33,548 nt of DNA from Curtobacterium pusillum (lineage in GTDB: Bacteria > Actinomycetota > Actinomycetes > Actinomycetales > Microbacteriaceae): assembly GCF_007680845.1 (NCBI RefSeq), contig NZ_VEIY01000013.1:1-33548 (forward strand). Direction: 5' to 3'. Below are positions 15,975-23,337 of this stretch, piece by piece; positions within the stretch are counted from its first letter, which is position 1, and every line of letters starts with the position of its first letter. Made by a program: the position numbers and the translations under genes. Below the pieces are notes generated by a model. The model was not told the origin of the DNA, did not search any database, and saw only the letters and a list, made by a program, of their open reading frames with translations.

Positions 15975-16134
15975 CGGCCGGCCCCCGGCGCCCGGCGCCC
16001 GGCCCGGCCCCGGCCCCGGCCCCGAGACTCAGGGTGGGCGACATCTCTCGCGGCCCGGAGCCCAAGAGATGTCGCTCACGCCGAGACTCGCCCCCGGCCC
16101 CCAGCCCCCAGCCGCCGGCCCCAGGCGGCAGCGC
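15975..16134. terminator. Long imperfect inverted repeat between convergent genes, flanked by GGCCCC tracts
   Basis: Arms of 26 bp at 16023-16048 and 16065-16090 match at 22 of 26 positions; the inner 11 bp, GCGACATCTCT against AGAGATGTCGC, pair perfectly around a 16-nt loop. GGCGCCC and GGCCCC repeats lie on both sides (15977-16022 and 16091-16130). The acyltransferase fusion (ends 15974) and the GntR gene (ends 16135) converge here, so it is probably a two-way terminator. It is unrelated in sequence to the GGAGGCGCGG palindromes. Confidence 0.7.
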
Positions 16135-16896
16135 CTACGCCCGCGCGCCCTCGTCCTCGGGCACCGGGTCGGCGTGCTCGATACGGGCGCTCGCCGTGGC
16201 CATGTGCTCGTCCATCGCCCGCTGCGTCGCCAGCACGTCCCGCGACCGCATCGCCTCGTGCACGGCCCGGTGCTCGCGGTAGGCGGCCTCGGTGGCCTCC
16301 CGCGTCGTCACCCGGCGACCGACCCACACGCTGAGCATCGACCGGAGGCTCTGCAGCAGGTCGGCGAGCACGTCGTTCCCACCGGCCCGGGCGAGCAGGA
16401 CGTGGAAGCGGACGTCGGCCTCGATGAACGCCTCGGGGTCGTCGAGCGCAGCCGCCTGCTGGTCGAGGGTCCGGCCGAGGGCGTCGAGCTCCTCATCCGT
16501 CGCGCGCTGGGCGGCGAGGATCGCCGCCGTCCGCTCGAGCGACGACCGGATCTCGAGCAGTTCGCGCGTCCGGTTCGACGCGAGCATGAGCCCCCACGAC
16601 AACGTCGTCGGCAGCAGGTCCGAGGTGCCACCCCGCAGGTACGTCCCCGAGCCCGGGCGGATCTGCACGATGCCGAGGATCTCGAGCGCGGCGAGGGCCT
16701 CCCGCACCGCGGACCGACCGACCCCGAGCCGCTCGGACAGCACCCGTTCGGACGGCAGCCGCGAGCCGGGCGCCAGGTCGCCGGCGGTCAACAGGGACAC
16801 GAGCTGTCGAGCGACCTCGGAGGCGGGGGAGCCGGCCGGCACGGACTCGAGTTCGAGCCGGATGTTGAGGGGGTCGTTCTCGCTGAACGCGGGCAT
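16135..16896 (-). CDS. FadR-subfamily GntR transcriptional regulator, likely repressor of apionate genes
   Basis: The 253-residue protein has an N-terminal winged helix (ASEVARQLVSLL, LPSERVLSERLGVGRSAVREAL, IVQIRPGSGTYL; about 24-90) and a C-terminal all-helical FCD domain (LLEIRSSLERTAAILAA ... ADVRFHVLLARAGGN ... EHRAVHEAMRSRD) with the metal-site Asp and His residues usual in this subfamily. ATG 16896 follows a TACGCT -10 by 6 nt (leaderless). GGTCAACCGGTT copies stand just upstream of that -10, before the MFS operon and before apnL/SDR, so it probably controls itself and both units, with a pathway intermediate as inducer. The inducer is inferred only. Confidence 0.92.
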   Translation of the reverse strand: MPAFSENDPLNIRLELESVPAGSPASEVARQLVSLLTAGDLAPGSRLPSERVLSERLGVGRSAVREALAALEILGIVQIRPGSGTYLRGGTSDLLPTTLSWGLMLASNRTRELLEIRSSLERTAAILAAQRATDEELDALGRTLDQQAAALDDPEAFIEADVRFHVLLARAGGNDVLADLLQSLRSMLSVWVGRRVTTREATEAAYREHRAVHEAMRSRDVLATQRAMDEHMATASARIEHADPVPEDEGARA

Positions 16897-16902
16897 GCAG
16901 CG

Positions 16903-16929
16903 AGCGTACCGTCCGGTCAACCGGTTCTG
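16903..16929. promoter_or_regulatory. GntR operator O1 and -10 box of the regulator gene
   Basis: GTCAACCGGTTCTG at 16916-16929 keeps the left half and centre of the perfect operator O2. The minus-strand TACGCT -10 (16903-16908) lies directly downstream, so binding would block the regulator's own promoter. Confidence 0.65.
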
Positions 16930-16975
16930 AGGGACATCGAACGCGGGACCACTCAACGCCATCCCGCGCGAAATG

Positions 16976-17013
16976 GTCAACCGGTTGACAAGTTGCGACG
17001 GCCGCAGCACACT
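16976..17013 (+). promoter_or_regulatory. GntR operator O2 and promoter of the apionate operon
   Basis: GTCAACCGGTTGAC (16976-16989) is a perfect 14-bp palindrome. Its right half overlaps a consensus -35 TTGACA (16985-16990). A weak -10, CACACT (17008-17013), follows after 17 bp. Occupation would exclude RNA polymerase from the operon promoter. About 85 nt of leader precede the MFS start. Confidence 0.7.
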
Positions 17014-17097
17014 TGACCCTGCGCACCGATGCGCGCACTCCGACCCCCGGCGCAGCAGCCGGTCCCGGAGGCCCCACCCCACCGAGCAGGAGTCATC

Positions 17098-18561
17098 GTG
17101 GACATCCCCGCCACGCGAGGCATCCCCACCTCGGTCGTCGAGAAGACGGCCATCCGCAAGATCGCGATCCGCATCGTGCCCTTCGTGGCACTGATGTTCT
17201 TCATCAACTTCCTGGACCGCACCGCGATCTCCTTCGCGGCCCCGAACGGCATGGAGACCGACCTCGGCCTCACCGCCGCACAGTTCGGGTTCGCCTCGGG
17301 CGTGTTCTTCATCGGCTACCTCGTGCTCGAGGTGCCCTCCAACCTGGCGCTCCACAAGTTCGGCGCCCGGGTCTGGCTCGCCCGGATCATGATCACGTGG
17401 GGCCTGGTGTCCCTGCTCTTCACGTGGGTCCAGAACTACCCGCAGCTCGTCGGCCTGCGCTTCCTGCTCGGCATCGCCGAGGCCGGGTTCTTCCCCGGCG
17501 CGATCCTCTTCCTCTCCACCTGGGTCCCCGCCCGCCACCGCGGCAAGATGCTCGCGCTCTTCTACCTGGCCCAGCCGCTCACGAGCGTCATCGGCTCCCC
17601 GCTCGCCGGCTGGCTGATGACCCACGAGGGACTGCTCGGCGGCCTGGCCGGCTGGCGCTTCATGTTCCTGTGCGTCTCGATCCCGGCGATCATCGTCGGC
17701 ATCCTGTGCCTGTTCGTCCTCCGCGACAAGCCGTCGCAGGCGAAGTGGCTCGACGAGGACGAGAAGCTCTGGCTCGAAGGGGCGCTGGCCTCCGAGGACA
17801 AGCAGAAGGCCGGTCACGGCAAGGGTGGTCTCCGTGCGGCCTTCGGCTCCGGTCGGGTCTGGATGCTCGCCGCGGTGTACTTCGGCTTCATCTACGGCCT
17901 CTACGCGCTGAGCTTCTTCCTCCCGACGATCATCGACGGCTTCCAGGAGCAGTTCGGCACCACGTTCGACCTGTTCCAGAAGGGCCTCATCACCGCGATC
18001 CCGTACGTGCCGGCCGCGGTCGTCCTGTACTTCTGGTCGCGTGACGCCTTCCGTCGCGGCGTCCGGGTCTGGCACATCGCGGTCCCGGCCCTCGTCGGTG
18101 GCCTGAGCATCCCGGTCGCGCTCTTCATGAACAGCCCGGCCGCCACGGTCGCCGTCATCGCGGTCACGGCGTGCTCGATCTTCGCTGCGCTGCCGAACTT
18201 CTGGACGGTCCCGACGCAGTTCCTCACCGGTGCGGCCGCGGCTGCGGGCGTCGCGCTCATCAACACCGTCGGCAACCTCGGCGGCTTCGCGGCCCCGTAC
18301 ATCACCGGCGCGGTGAGCGAGTGGACCGGCGGCTACCAGGTCCCGATGTTCATCGTCGGCTTCTTCATGGTGCTCTCGAGCGTCCTCATGTTCGTCCTCG
18401 GCCGCACGACGAAGCGGAACGACGCGGCCACGGCCAGCGCCACGGCCACGGCCACCGCCGCGGCCGCCGACCCCACCGCCGCGGCCGCCGACCCCACCGC
18501 CGCGGCCGCCGACCCCACCGCCGCGAACGGCGCGCCCACCACGCGGGAGACGACCGCATGA
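17098..18561 (+). CDS. MFS transporter (ACS-like), putative apiose/apionate uptake
   Basis: The 487-residue protein has about 12 membrane segments and matches the anion:cation symporter group of MFS carriers, which import hexuronates and other sugar acids: FINFLDRTAISFAAPNG, GVFFIGYLVLEVPSNL, GARVWLARIMITWG, RFLLGIAEAGFFPGAI. GTG 17098 has AGGAG 6 nt upstream. The C-terminal cytosolic tail holds three copies of TAAAADP coded by a 21-bp tandem repeat. It is the first gene of the operon and its stop overlaps the lerK start (ATGA). The substrate is inferred from neighbours: D-apionate, its lactone or apiose. Confidence 0.92.
   Translation: MDIPATRGIPTSVVEKTAIRKIAIRIVPFVALMFFINFLDRTAISFAAPNGMETDLGLTAAQFGFASGVFFIGYLVLEVPSNLALHKFGARVWLARIMITWGLVSLLFTWVQNYPQLVGLRFLLGIAEAGFFPGAILFLSTWVPARHRGKMLALFYLAQPLTSVIGSPLAGWLMTHEGLLGGLAGWRFMFLCVSIPAIIVGILCLFVLRDKPSQAKWLDEDEKLWLEGALASEDKQKAGHGKGGLRAAFGSGRVWMLAAVYFGFIYGLYALSFFLPTIIDGFQEQFGTTFDLFQKGLITAIPYVPAAVVLYFWSRDAFRRGVRVWHIAVPALVGGLSIPVALFMNSPAATVAVIAVTACSIFAALPNFWTVPTQFLTGAAAAAGVALINTVGNLGGFAAPYITGAVSEWTGGYQVPMFIVGFFMVLSSVLMFVLGRTTKRNDAATASATATATAAAADPTAAAADPTAAAADPTAANGAPTTRETTA
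18454..18525 (+). repeat. 21-bp tandem repeat in the 3' end of the MFS gene
   Basis: Three exact 21-bp units (18454-18474, 18475-18495, 18496-18516), each coding TAAAADP, are followed by a 9-bp partial unit. All are in frame, so unit gain or loss would change tail length without breaking the protein. Confidence 0.85.
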
Positions 18562-20294
18562 CCCGCCTCTTCAACGACCCCGCGGACTTCGCGGACGAGA
18601 TGGTCGACGGCTTCGTCGCCGCGAACCGCGCCCGGGTCCGGAAGGTGCACGGCGGCGTCGCCCGCTCGACGACCAGCCCCGCCGGCACCGTCGCACTCGT
18701 CGTCGGCGGCGGCTCCGGCCACTACCCGGCCTTCGGCGGCCTCGTCGGCCACGGGCTCGCAGCCGGCGCAGCGATGGGCAACCTCTTCGCCAGCCCGAGC
18801 GCGCAGCAGGTCACAGCCGTGGCGAAGGCCAGCGAGCACGGCGGTGGGGTGCTCCTCTCCTACGGCAACTACGCCGGCGACGTCCTCAACTTCGACGCCG
18901 CGGCCCGCGCCCTCGAGGCGCAGGGCATCGACGTCCGCACCGTCCGGGTGACCGACGACGTCGCCTCCGCCGACCGGACCGAAGCGCACAAGCGCCGTGG
19001 CATCGCCGGGGACCTCTGCGTCTTCAAGGTCGCCGGTGCCGCGGCCGAGCAGGGCCGCACGCTCGACGACGTCGCCGCTGTGGCGACCAAGGCCAACGAC
19101 CGCACCCGCTCCTTCGGCGTCGCCTTCTCCGGCTGCTCGCTGCCGGGCGCCGACGAACCGCTCTTCACCGTCCCCGAAGGACGCATGGCGATCGGCATGG
19201 GCATCCACGGCGAGCGCGGGATCGGCGAGTCCGACGTCCCGACGGCCGACGGCCTCGCCGACCTGCTCGTCGAGCGGCTCCTCACCGAGCTGCCCGAGGG
19301 CGTCGAACCCCGCGGGAGCCGGGTCGTCCCGATCCTCAACGGCCTCGGCAGCGTCAAGTACGAGGAGCTCTTCGTCGTCTTCGGCGCCGTCCAGCGGAAG
19401 CTCGCGGCAGCCGGCGTCGAGGTCGTCGAACCCGAGGTCGGCGAACTCGTCACGAGCTTCGACATGGCCGGGGTCTCCCTCACCCTGTTCTGGCTCGACG
19501 ACGAACTCGCTGCGCTCTGGTCGGCCCCCGCCGACGCCCCCGCGTACCGGAAGGGCGGCGCGGTCCCGCAGGAGCCGGTCACCGCCGACGTGCTCGAAGC
19601 CGGCACGGTCGTCCCCGTCACCGCCGGCACGGACGAGTCCCAGCAGAGCGCCGCCGTCGTCGCGAGCGCGATCGCCGCGATCCGCGCGACGATCGCCGAG
19701 CACGCCGACGAGCTCGGCCGCATCGACGCGGTCGCCGGTGACGGCGACCACGGCATCGGCATGCAGCGCGGCTCCACGGCCGCCGACCGTGCGGCGCAGG
19801 ACGCTGCGGCCCGTGGGGCGGGTGCCGGGTCGGTCCTGGCGATCGCGGGCGACGCCTGGTCCGACAAGGCCGGTGGCACGTCCGGCGCGATCTGGGGTGC
19901 TGCCCTGGAGGCACTGGGTCGCGTCATCGGGGACGAGTCGCGTCCGACGGCGGCGGAGGTCCAGAGCGCGGTGCACGCCGCCACCGAAGCCGTCCTCGCC
20001 TTCGGCGCGGTGCCCGGCGACAAGACCATGGTCGACGCCCTCGTCCCGTTCGACGACGTGTTCACGGCCCGTGTCGAGGCCGGCGACGACCTCGTGTCCG
20101 CCTGGTCCGCCGCGTCCGCAGCAGCCTCGGCAGCAGCCGACGCCACCGCCGACCTCCTGCCGCGGATGGGACGCGCCCGCACGCACGGCGAGGACGCGGT
20201 CGGCACGCCGGACGCCGGCGCGATCTCGTTCGCGCTCATCACCGCAGCCGTCCTCACCACCCTCACCACCACGAAGGAGCGCCAGCATGCCTGA
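18558..20294 (+). CDS. lerK: Dihydroxyacetone-kinase-family kinase, probable L-erythrulose 1-kinase
   Basis: The 578-residue single-chain ATP-dependent kinase joins DhaK and DhaL. DhaK (about 1-330) has GGGSGHYPAFGG (H55) and IGMGIHGERG, where H217 is the residue expected to bind the substrate carbonyl covalently. DhaL (about 365-575) has the Mg-binding GDGDHGIGMQRG (D395, D397) and GGTSGAIWG. LerK of mycobacterial tetritol catabolism belongs to this family, and the next two genes encode the isomerases that follow it in that pathway; hence the call. A plain dihydroxyacetone or D-erythrulose kinase remains possible. It overlaps the MFS gene by 4 bp and derI by 8 bp. Confidence 0.8.
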   Translation: MTRLFNDPADFADEMVDGFVAANRARVRKVHGGVARSTTSPAGTVALVVGGGSGHYPAFGGLVGHGLAAGAAMGNLFASPSAQQVTAVAKASEHGGGVLLSYGNYAGDVLNFDAAARALEAQGIDVRTVRVTDDVASADRTEAHKRRGIAGDLCVFKVAGAAAEQGRTLDDVAAVATKANDRTRSFGVAFSGCSLPGADEPLFTVPEGRMAIGMGIHGERGIGESDVPTADGLADLLVERLLTELPEGVEPRGSRVVPILNGLGSVKYEELFVVFGAVQRKLAAAGVEVVEPEVGELVTSFDMAGVSLTLFWLDDELAALWSAPADAPAYRKGGAVPQEPVTADVLEAGTVVPVTAGTDESQQSAAVVASAIAAIRATIAEHADELGRIDAVAGDGDHGIGMQRGSTAADRAAQDAAARGAGAGSVLAIAGDAWSDKAGGTSGAIWGAALEALGRVIGDESRPTAAEVQSAVHAATEAVLAFGAVPGDKTMVDALVPFDDVFTARVEAGDDLVSAWSAASAAASAAADATADLLPRMGRARTHGEDAVGTPDAGAISFALITAAVLTTLTTTKERQHA

Positions 20295-20772
20295 GCAGCA
20301 GTTCCGTCTCGTCGTCGGCTCCGACGACGCCGGGTTCGACTACAAGGAGATCATCAAGGCCGACCTCGCGAAGGACCCCCGCGTCCTGAGCGTCGTCGAT
20401 GTGGGCGTGGACGCCGACGGGCACACCGCGTACCCGCACGTCGCCGTCGACGCCGCGAAGCTCGTCGCCGCGGGCGAGGCCGACCGCGCCATCCTCATCT
20501 GCGGCACCGGCCTCGGCGTCGCGATCGCCGCGAACAAGGTCCCCGGCATCCGGGCGGTCACCGCGCACGACTCGTTCTCGGTCGAGCGCAGCGTGCTCAG
20601 CAACGACGCCCAGGTGCTCTGCATGGGCCAGCGCGTCGTCGGCGTCGAGGTCGCGCGGCGGATGGCGAAGGAGTGGCTCGGCTACACCTTCGACACGAGC
20701 AGCGCGAGCGCCGAGAAGGTCAAGGCCATCTGTGCGTACGACGGCTCCGCCCCGGTCGGGACCGACGCCTGA
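20287..20772 (+). CDS. derI: RpiB/LacAB-family sugar-phosphate isomerase, probable D-erythrulose 4-phosphate isomerase
   Basis: The 161-residue protein has the RpiB fold: VVGSDDAGFDYKE, DVGVDADGHTAYPHVA, and the active-site loop ILICGTGLGVAIAANKVPGIRA with C72. The usual RpiB segment HNDANVL reads SNDAQVL here, so a conserved His is replaced by Ser, suggesting a substrate other than ribose 5-phosphate. In the characterised tetritol pathway the RpiB homologue DerI converts D-erythrulose 4-phosphate to D-erythrose 4-phosphate, which fits its place after lerK. ATG 20287 overlaps the lerK end by 8 bp. Its stop shares a base with the lerI start (TGATG). Confidence 0.78.
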   Translation: MPEQQFRLVVGSDDAGFDYKEIIKADLAKDPRVLSVVDVGVDADGHTAYPHVAVDAAKLVAAGEADRAILICGTGLGVAIAANKVPGIRAVTAHDSFSVERSVLSNDAQVLCMGQRVVGVEVARRMAKEWLGYTFDTSSASAEKVKAICAYDGSAPVGTDA

Positions 20773-21581
20773 TGCCCGAGTCCACGACGACGGCCCCGCT
20801 CGTGATCGGGGTGTCGCTGAAGATGTACTTCTCGCACGCCCGGACGCTCGAGTGGGCCGCCGCCGTGGCCGCCACCGCACGGGAGCACCCCGCGGTCCAG
20901 TCCGGGGCCGTCGAACTCTTCGTCATCCCGACCTTCCCGTCGCTCGTGCCCGTCCACCGGATCCTGGCCGAGGCCGACGCCCCCGTCCTCCTCGGCGCAC
21001 AGGACCTGGCGTGGGCCGACGAGGGTGCCTTCACCGGCGAGGTCTCGGGCCACGAACTCGCGGAGATCGGCGTCGACCTCGTCGAGATCGCCCACGCCGA
21101 GCGCCGCTCCCTGTTCCACGAGACCGACGACGAGATCGCGGGGAAGGTGCACGCCGCCTTCCGCAACCACCTGCGGCCGCTCATCTGCGTCGGCGAGACG
21201 ACCCGCGCCTCCGACGGCGACACGTCCACAGCCGTCGCCGAGGTGACCGCTCAACTCGACCGCTACCTGGCGACCGCGACGGCCGCGGGCGCGATCGGCC
21301 CGGTCATCGTGGCGTACGAGCCCGTGTGGGCCATCGGCGCCCCGGCACCGGCGCCCGACGAGCACATCGTCGCGGTGCTCGCCGGCCTCGAGGCGCACCT
21401 CCGGGAGCGACCGGACCTCGGCGGGAGCACGGCGATCTACGGCGGGAGTGCCGGACCCGGTCTCCTCACGCGGGGCCAGGGCCGGATCGGCGGGCTGTTC
21501 CTCGGCCGCTTCGCCCATGATCCGGCGGCGATCACCGCGATCCTCGACGAGGCCCTCGCGCTGCAGAGGAGTGCGGCATGA
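20772..21581 (+). CDS. lerI: Triose-phosphate-isomerase homologue, probable L-erythrulose 1-phosphate isomerase
   Basis: The 269-residue TIM barrel retains the catalytic Lys K17 (LKMYF), His H108 with E110 (AHAERR) and Glu E183 (AYEPVWAIG), plus the phosphate loops GGSAGPG and GLFLGRF. It departs from glycolytic TIM, where the first motif is NWKMN and the second GHSERR. These changes and its operon context indicate LerI, which interconverts L-erythrulose 1-phosphate and D-erythrulose 4-phosphate, instead of the housekeeping enzyme. The start overlaps the derI stop by 1 bp; the stop overlaps the oiaC start by 4 bp. Confidence 0.8.
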   Translation: MPESTTTAPLVIGVSLKMYFSHARTLEWAAAVAATAREHPAVQSGAVELFVIPTFPSLVPVHRILAEADAPVLLGAQDLAWADEGAFTGEVSGHELAEIGVDLVEIAHAERRSLFHETDDEIAGKVHAAFRNHLRPLICVGETTRASDGDTSTAVAEVTAQLDRYLATATAAGAIGPVIVAYEPVWAIGAPAPAPDEHIVAVLAGLEAHLRERPDLGGSTAIYGGSAGPGLLTRGQGRIGGLFLGRFAHDPAAITAILDEALALQRSAA

Positions 21582-22423
21582 CCTCCCTCCTCGGGCTGTC
21601 CACGTACGCCTACTTCTGGCGGATGTCCGACCGTGTCCCGGCGCCGATGTCCCTCGACGACGCGCTCCGCGACGCGGCGTCCCACGACGGCGTCGACCTC
21701 TTCCAGATCTGCGACCACCTGCCGCTCGACACCGCGAGTGACCAGCGGCTCGACGCGATCCGCGGGCTGGCGGCCGACCTCGGGCTCGCACTCGAGATCG
21801 GCACCCGCGGCACGGGCCCGGAACACCTGGCCCGGTACCTGCACATCGCCGAGCGCCTCGGCGTCACGCTCGTCCGCTCGATGTGGACGAGCGGCGACGA
21901 CCAGCCGGACGCCGCAGCGACCGAAGCGCGGCTGCGGGAAGCCCTGCCGGCGTACGAGCGGGCCGGCGTGACGCTCGCGCTCGAGACGTACGAGGTCGTC
22001 GCCACCGCGGACCTCGTCGCCGTGGTGGAGCGCGTCGACAGCCCGGCCCTCGGCGTCTGCCTCGACCCCGCGAACACCGTCGCCCGGCTCGAACACCCCG
22101 CGGACGTGGTCGCCCTGACCGCGCCGCACGTGGCGAACTGGCACGTCAAGGACGCCGCGTTCACCCGGTCGCCGGGCTGGGTCGGGTTCCAGTACACCGG
22201 CGTCCGCACCGGCACCGGCGTCCTCGACTACGCCGGCGTCCGAGCCGCGATCGAGCCGGACGCCCGCGGCATCAACCGCGTGATCGAGTTCTGGCTGCCG
22301 TGGCAGGACGAGCACGCCGGTGCCGAGCCGCTCCCCGGCGAGACACCCGCAGAGACCACCCTCCGCATCGAGGCGGAGTGGACCGAACACACCATCGAGT
22401 ACATCAGGAGCAAGGAATCATGA
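21578..22423 (+). CDS. oiaC: Sugar phosphate isomerase/epimerase-fold (AP_endonuc_2) protein, probable 3-oxo-isoapionate decarboxylase
   Basis: The 281-residue protein is a xylose-isomerase-like TIM barrel: GLSTYAYFWRM, VDLFQICDHLPL, ALEIGTRGT, LALETYEV, GVCLDPANTVARL, ANWHVKDAAF and RVIEFWLPWQ. Its Glu, Asp and His residues would hold the divalent metal. The family includes hydroxypyruvate and tagatose isomerases and OiaC, which decarboxylates 3-oxo-isoapionate to L-erythrulose. The position between lerI and apnO, with no other candidate for that step, supports OiaC. An isomerase role is the alternative. It overlaps both neighbours by 4 bp. Confidence 0.72.
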   Translation: MTSLLGLSTYAYFWRMSDRVPAPMSLDDALRDAASHDGVDLFQICDHLPLDTASDQRLDAIRGLAADLGLALEIGTRGTGPEHLARYLHIAERLGVTLVRSMWTSGDDQPDAAATEARLREALPAYERAGVTLALETYEVVATADLVAVVERVDSPALGVCLDPANTVARLEHPADVVALTAPHVANWHVKDAAFTRSPGWVGFQYTGVRTGTGVLDYAGVRAAIEPDARGINRVIEFWLPWQDEHAGAEPLPGETPAETTLRIEAEWTEHTIEYIRSKES

Positions 22424-23337
22424 CCGACACCGCCACCACCACGCACACCGTCGCTGCCGGATCCGGCACGGCCGACGTCACCGTCGCCGTGATCGGTGCC
22501 GGCGGCAAGATGGGCACCCGCGTCTCGAACAACTTCGCGAAGAGCGAGTACACGACCCTCTACAGCGAGGCCTCGCCCGCCGGCCAGGAGCGCATCCAGG
22601 CCCTCGGCCGCGAGCTCACCGGGTCGCTCGACGCCGCGAAGGTCGCCGACGTCGTCATCCTCGCCGTGCCGGACGTCCTGCTCGGCAGCATCTCGGAGCA
22701 GCTCGTCCCCGTCATGAAGTCGGGCGCCACGATCCTCACGCTCGACCCGGCTGCCGCCTACGCGGGGCTCCTTGCCAAGCGTGAGGACGTCCACTACGCC
22801 GTGGCGCACCCGTGCCACCCGTCGGTGTTCCTCGAGCGGACGAGCAAGGAGGAGTGGGACGACACCTTCGGTGGCATCGCCGCCCCGCAGGAGGTCATCG
22901 CGGCCTTCGATGCGTCCGAGTCGCTCGGCGATGCAGGCGACGCCGCCAAGGCGATCGCCGAGGCCGTCATCACGACCATGTACGCGCCCGTCATCAAGGT
23001 GCACTGGGTCACCGTGAAGCAGCTCGCCGTCCTCGAGCCGACCCTCGTCGAGACCATCGCCTGCATGATCGGCGACTTCCTCAACGACGCCCTCGAGGAG
23101 ACCGTGACCGGTGTCGGCGTGCCCCGCGAGGCCGCCCGCGCCATGCTCTACGGCCACACCTGGATCGCGCTGACGAACGGCCTCCGCGGCTCGAACCCGT
23201 TCTCGGACGCCTGCCACATCGCGATGGGCTACGGCCGCGAGAAGCTCATCAAGGAGGACTGGAAGCAGGTCTTCGACGACAGCGAGCTCGACTCCGTCAT
23301 CGCGAAGATGCTCAAGATCGACGCCGTCAAGCGCTGA
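22420..23337 (+). CDS. apnO: NAD-dependent phosphogluconate-dehydrogenase-C-type enzyme, probable D-apionate oxidoisomerase
   Basis: The 305-residue protein has an N-terminal Rossmann loop VAVIGAGGKMGTRVSNNF, the central motif VAHPCHPSVF, and a helical C-terminal domain (KVHWVTVKQLAVLEPTLVETIACMIG split by helices, then GVGVPREAARAMLYGHTWIAL) of the PGDH_C family. ApnO of this family oxidises and rearranges D-apionate to 3-oxo-isoapionate with NAD+. It is the last gene of the operon, overlapping oiaC by 4 bp, with AGGAG before ATG 22420. A terminator hairpin follows its stop. Its end overlaps the convergent apnL reading frame by 11 bp. Confidence rests on motif recall plus the adjacent lactonase. 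Confidence 0.78.
   Translation: MTDTATTTHTVAAGSGTADVTVAVIGAGGKMGTRVSNNFAKSEYTTLYSEASPAGQERIQALGRELTGSLDAAKVADVVILAVPDVLLGSISEQLVPVMKSGATILTLDPAAAYAGLLAKREDVHYAVAHPCHPSVFLERTSKEEWDDTFGGIAAPQEVIAAFDASESLGDAGDAAKAIAEAVITTMYAPVIKVHWVTVKQLAVLEPTLVETIACMIGDFLNDALEETVTGVGVPREAARAMLYGHTWIALTNGLRGSNPFSDACHIAMGYGREKLIKEDWKQVFDDSELDSVIAKMLKIDAVKR

Noticed and set aside
18454..18525. CRISPR-like array
   Set aside because: Units are directly adjacent, in frame and without spacers; it is a coding tandem repeat.
18558..21581. Glycerol/dihydroxyacetone utilisation or housekeeping tpiA and rpiB
   Set aside because: The operon also holds apnO and oiaC homologues and shares an operator with apnL, and the isomerases deviate at conserved motifs.
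17098..22423. Pure erythritol/threitol catabolic operon
   Set aside because: It would explain LerK, LerI and DerI, but not the lactonase and PGDH_C enzyme in the same regulon; kept only as an alternative.
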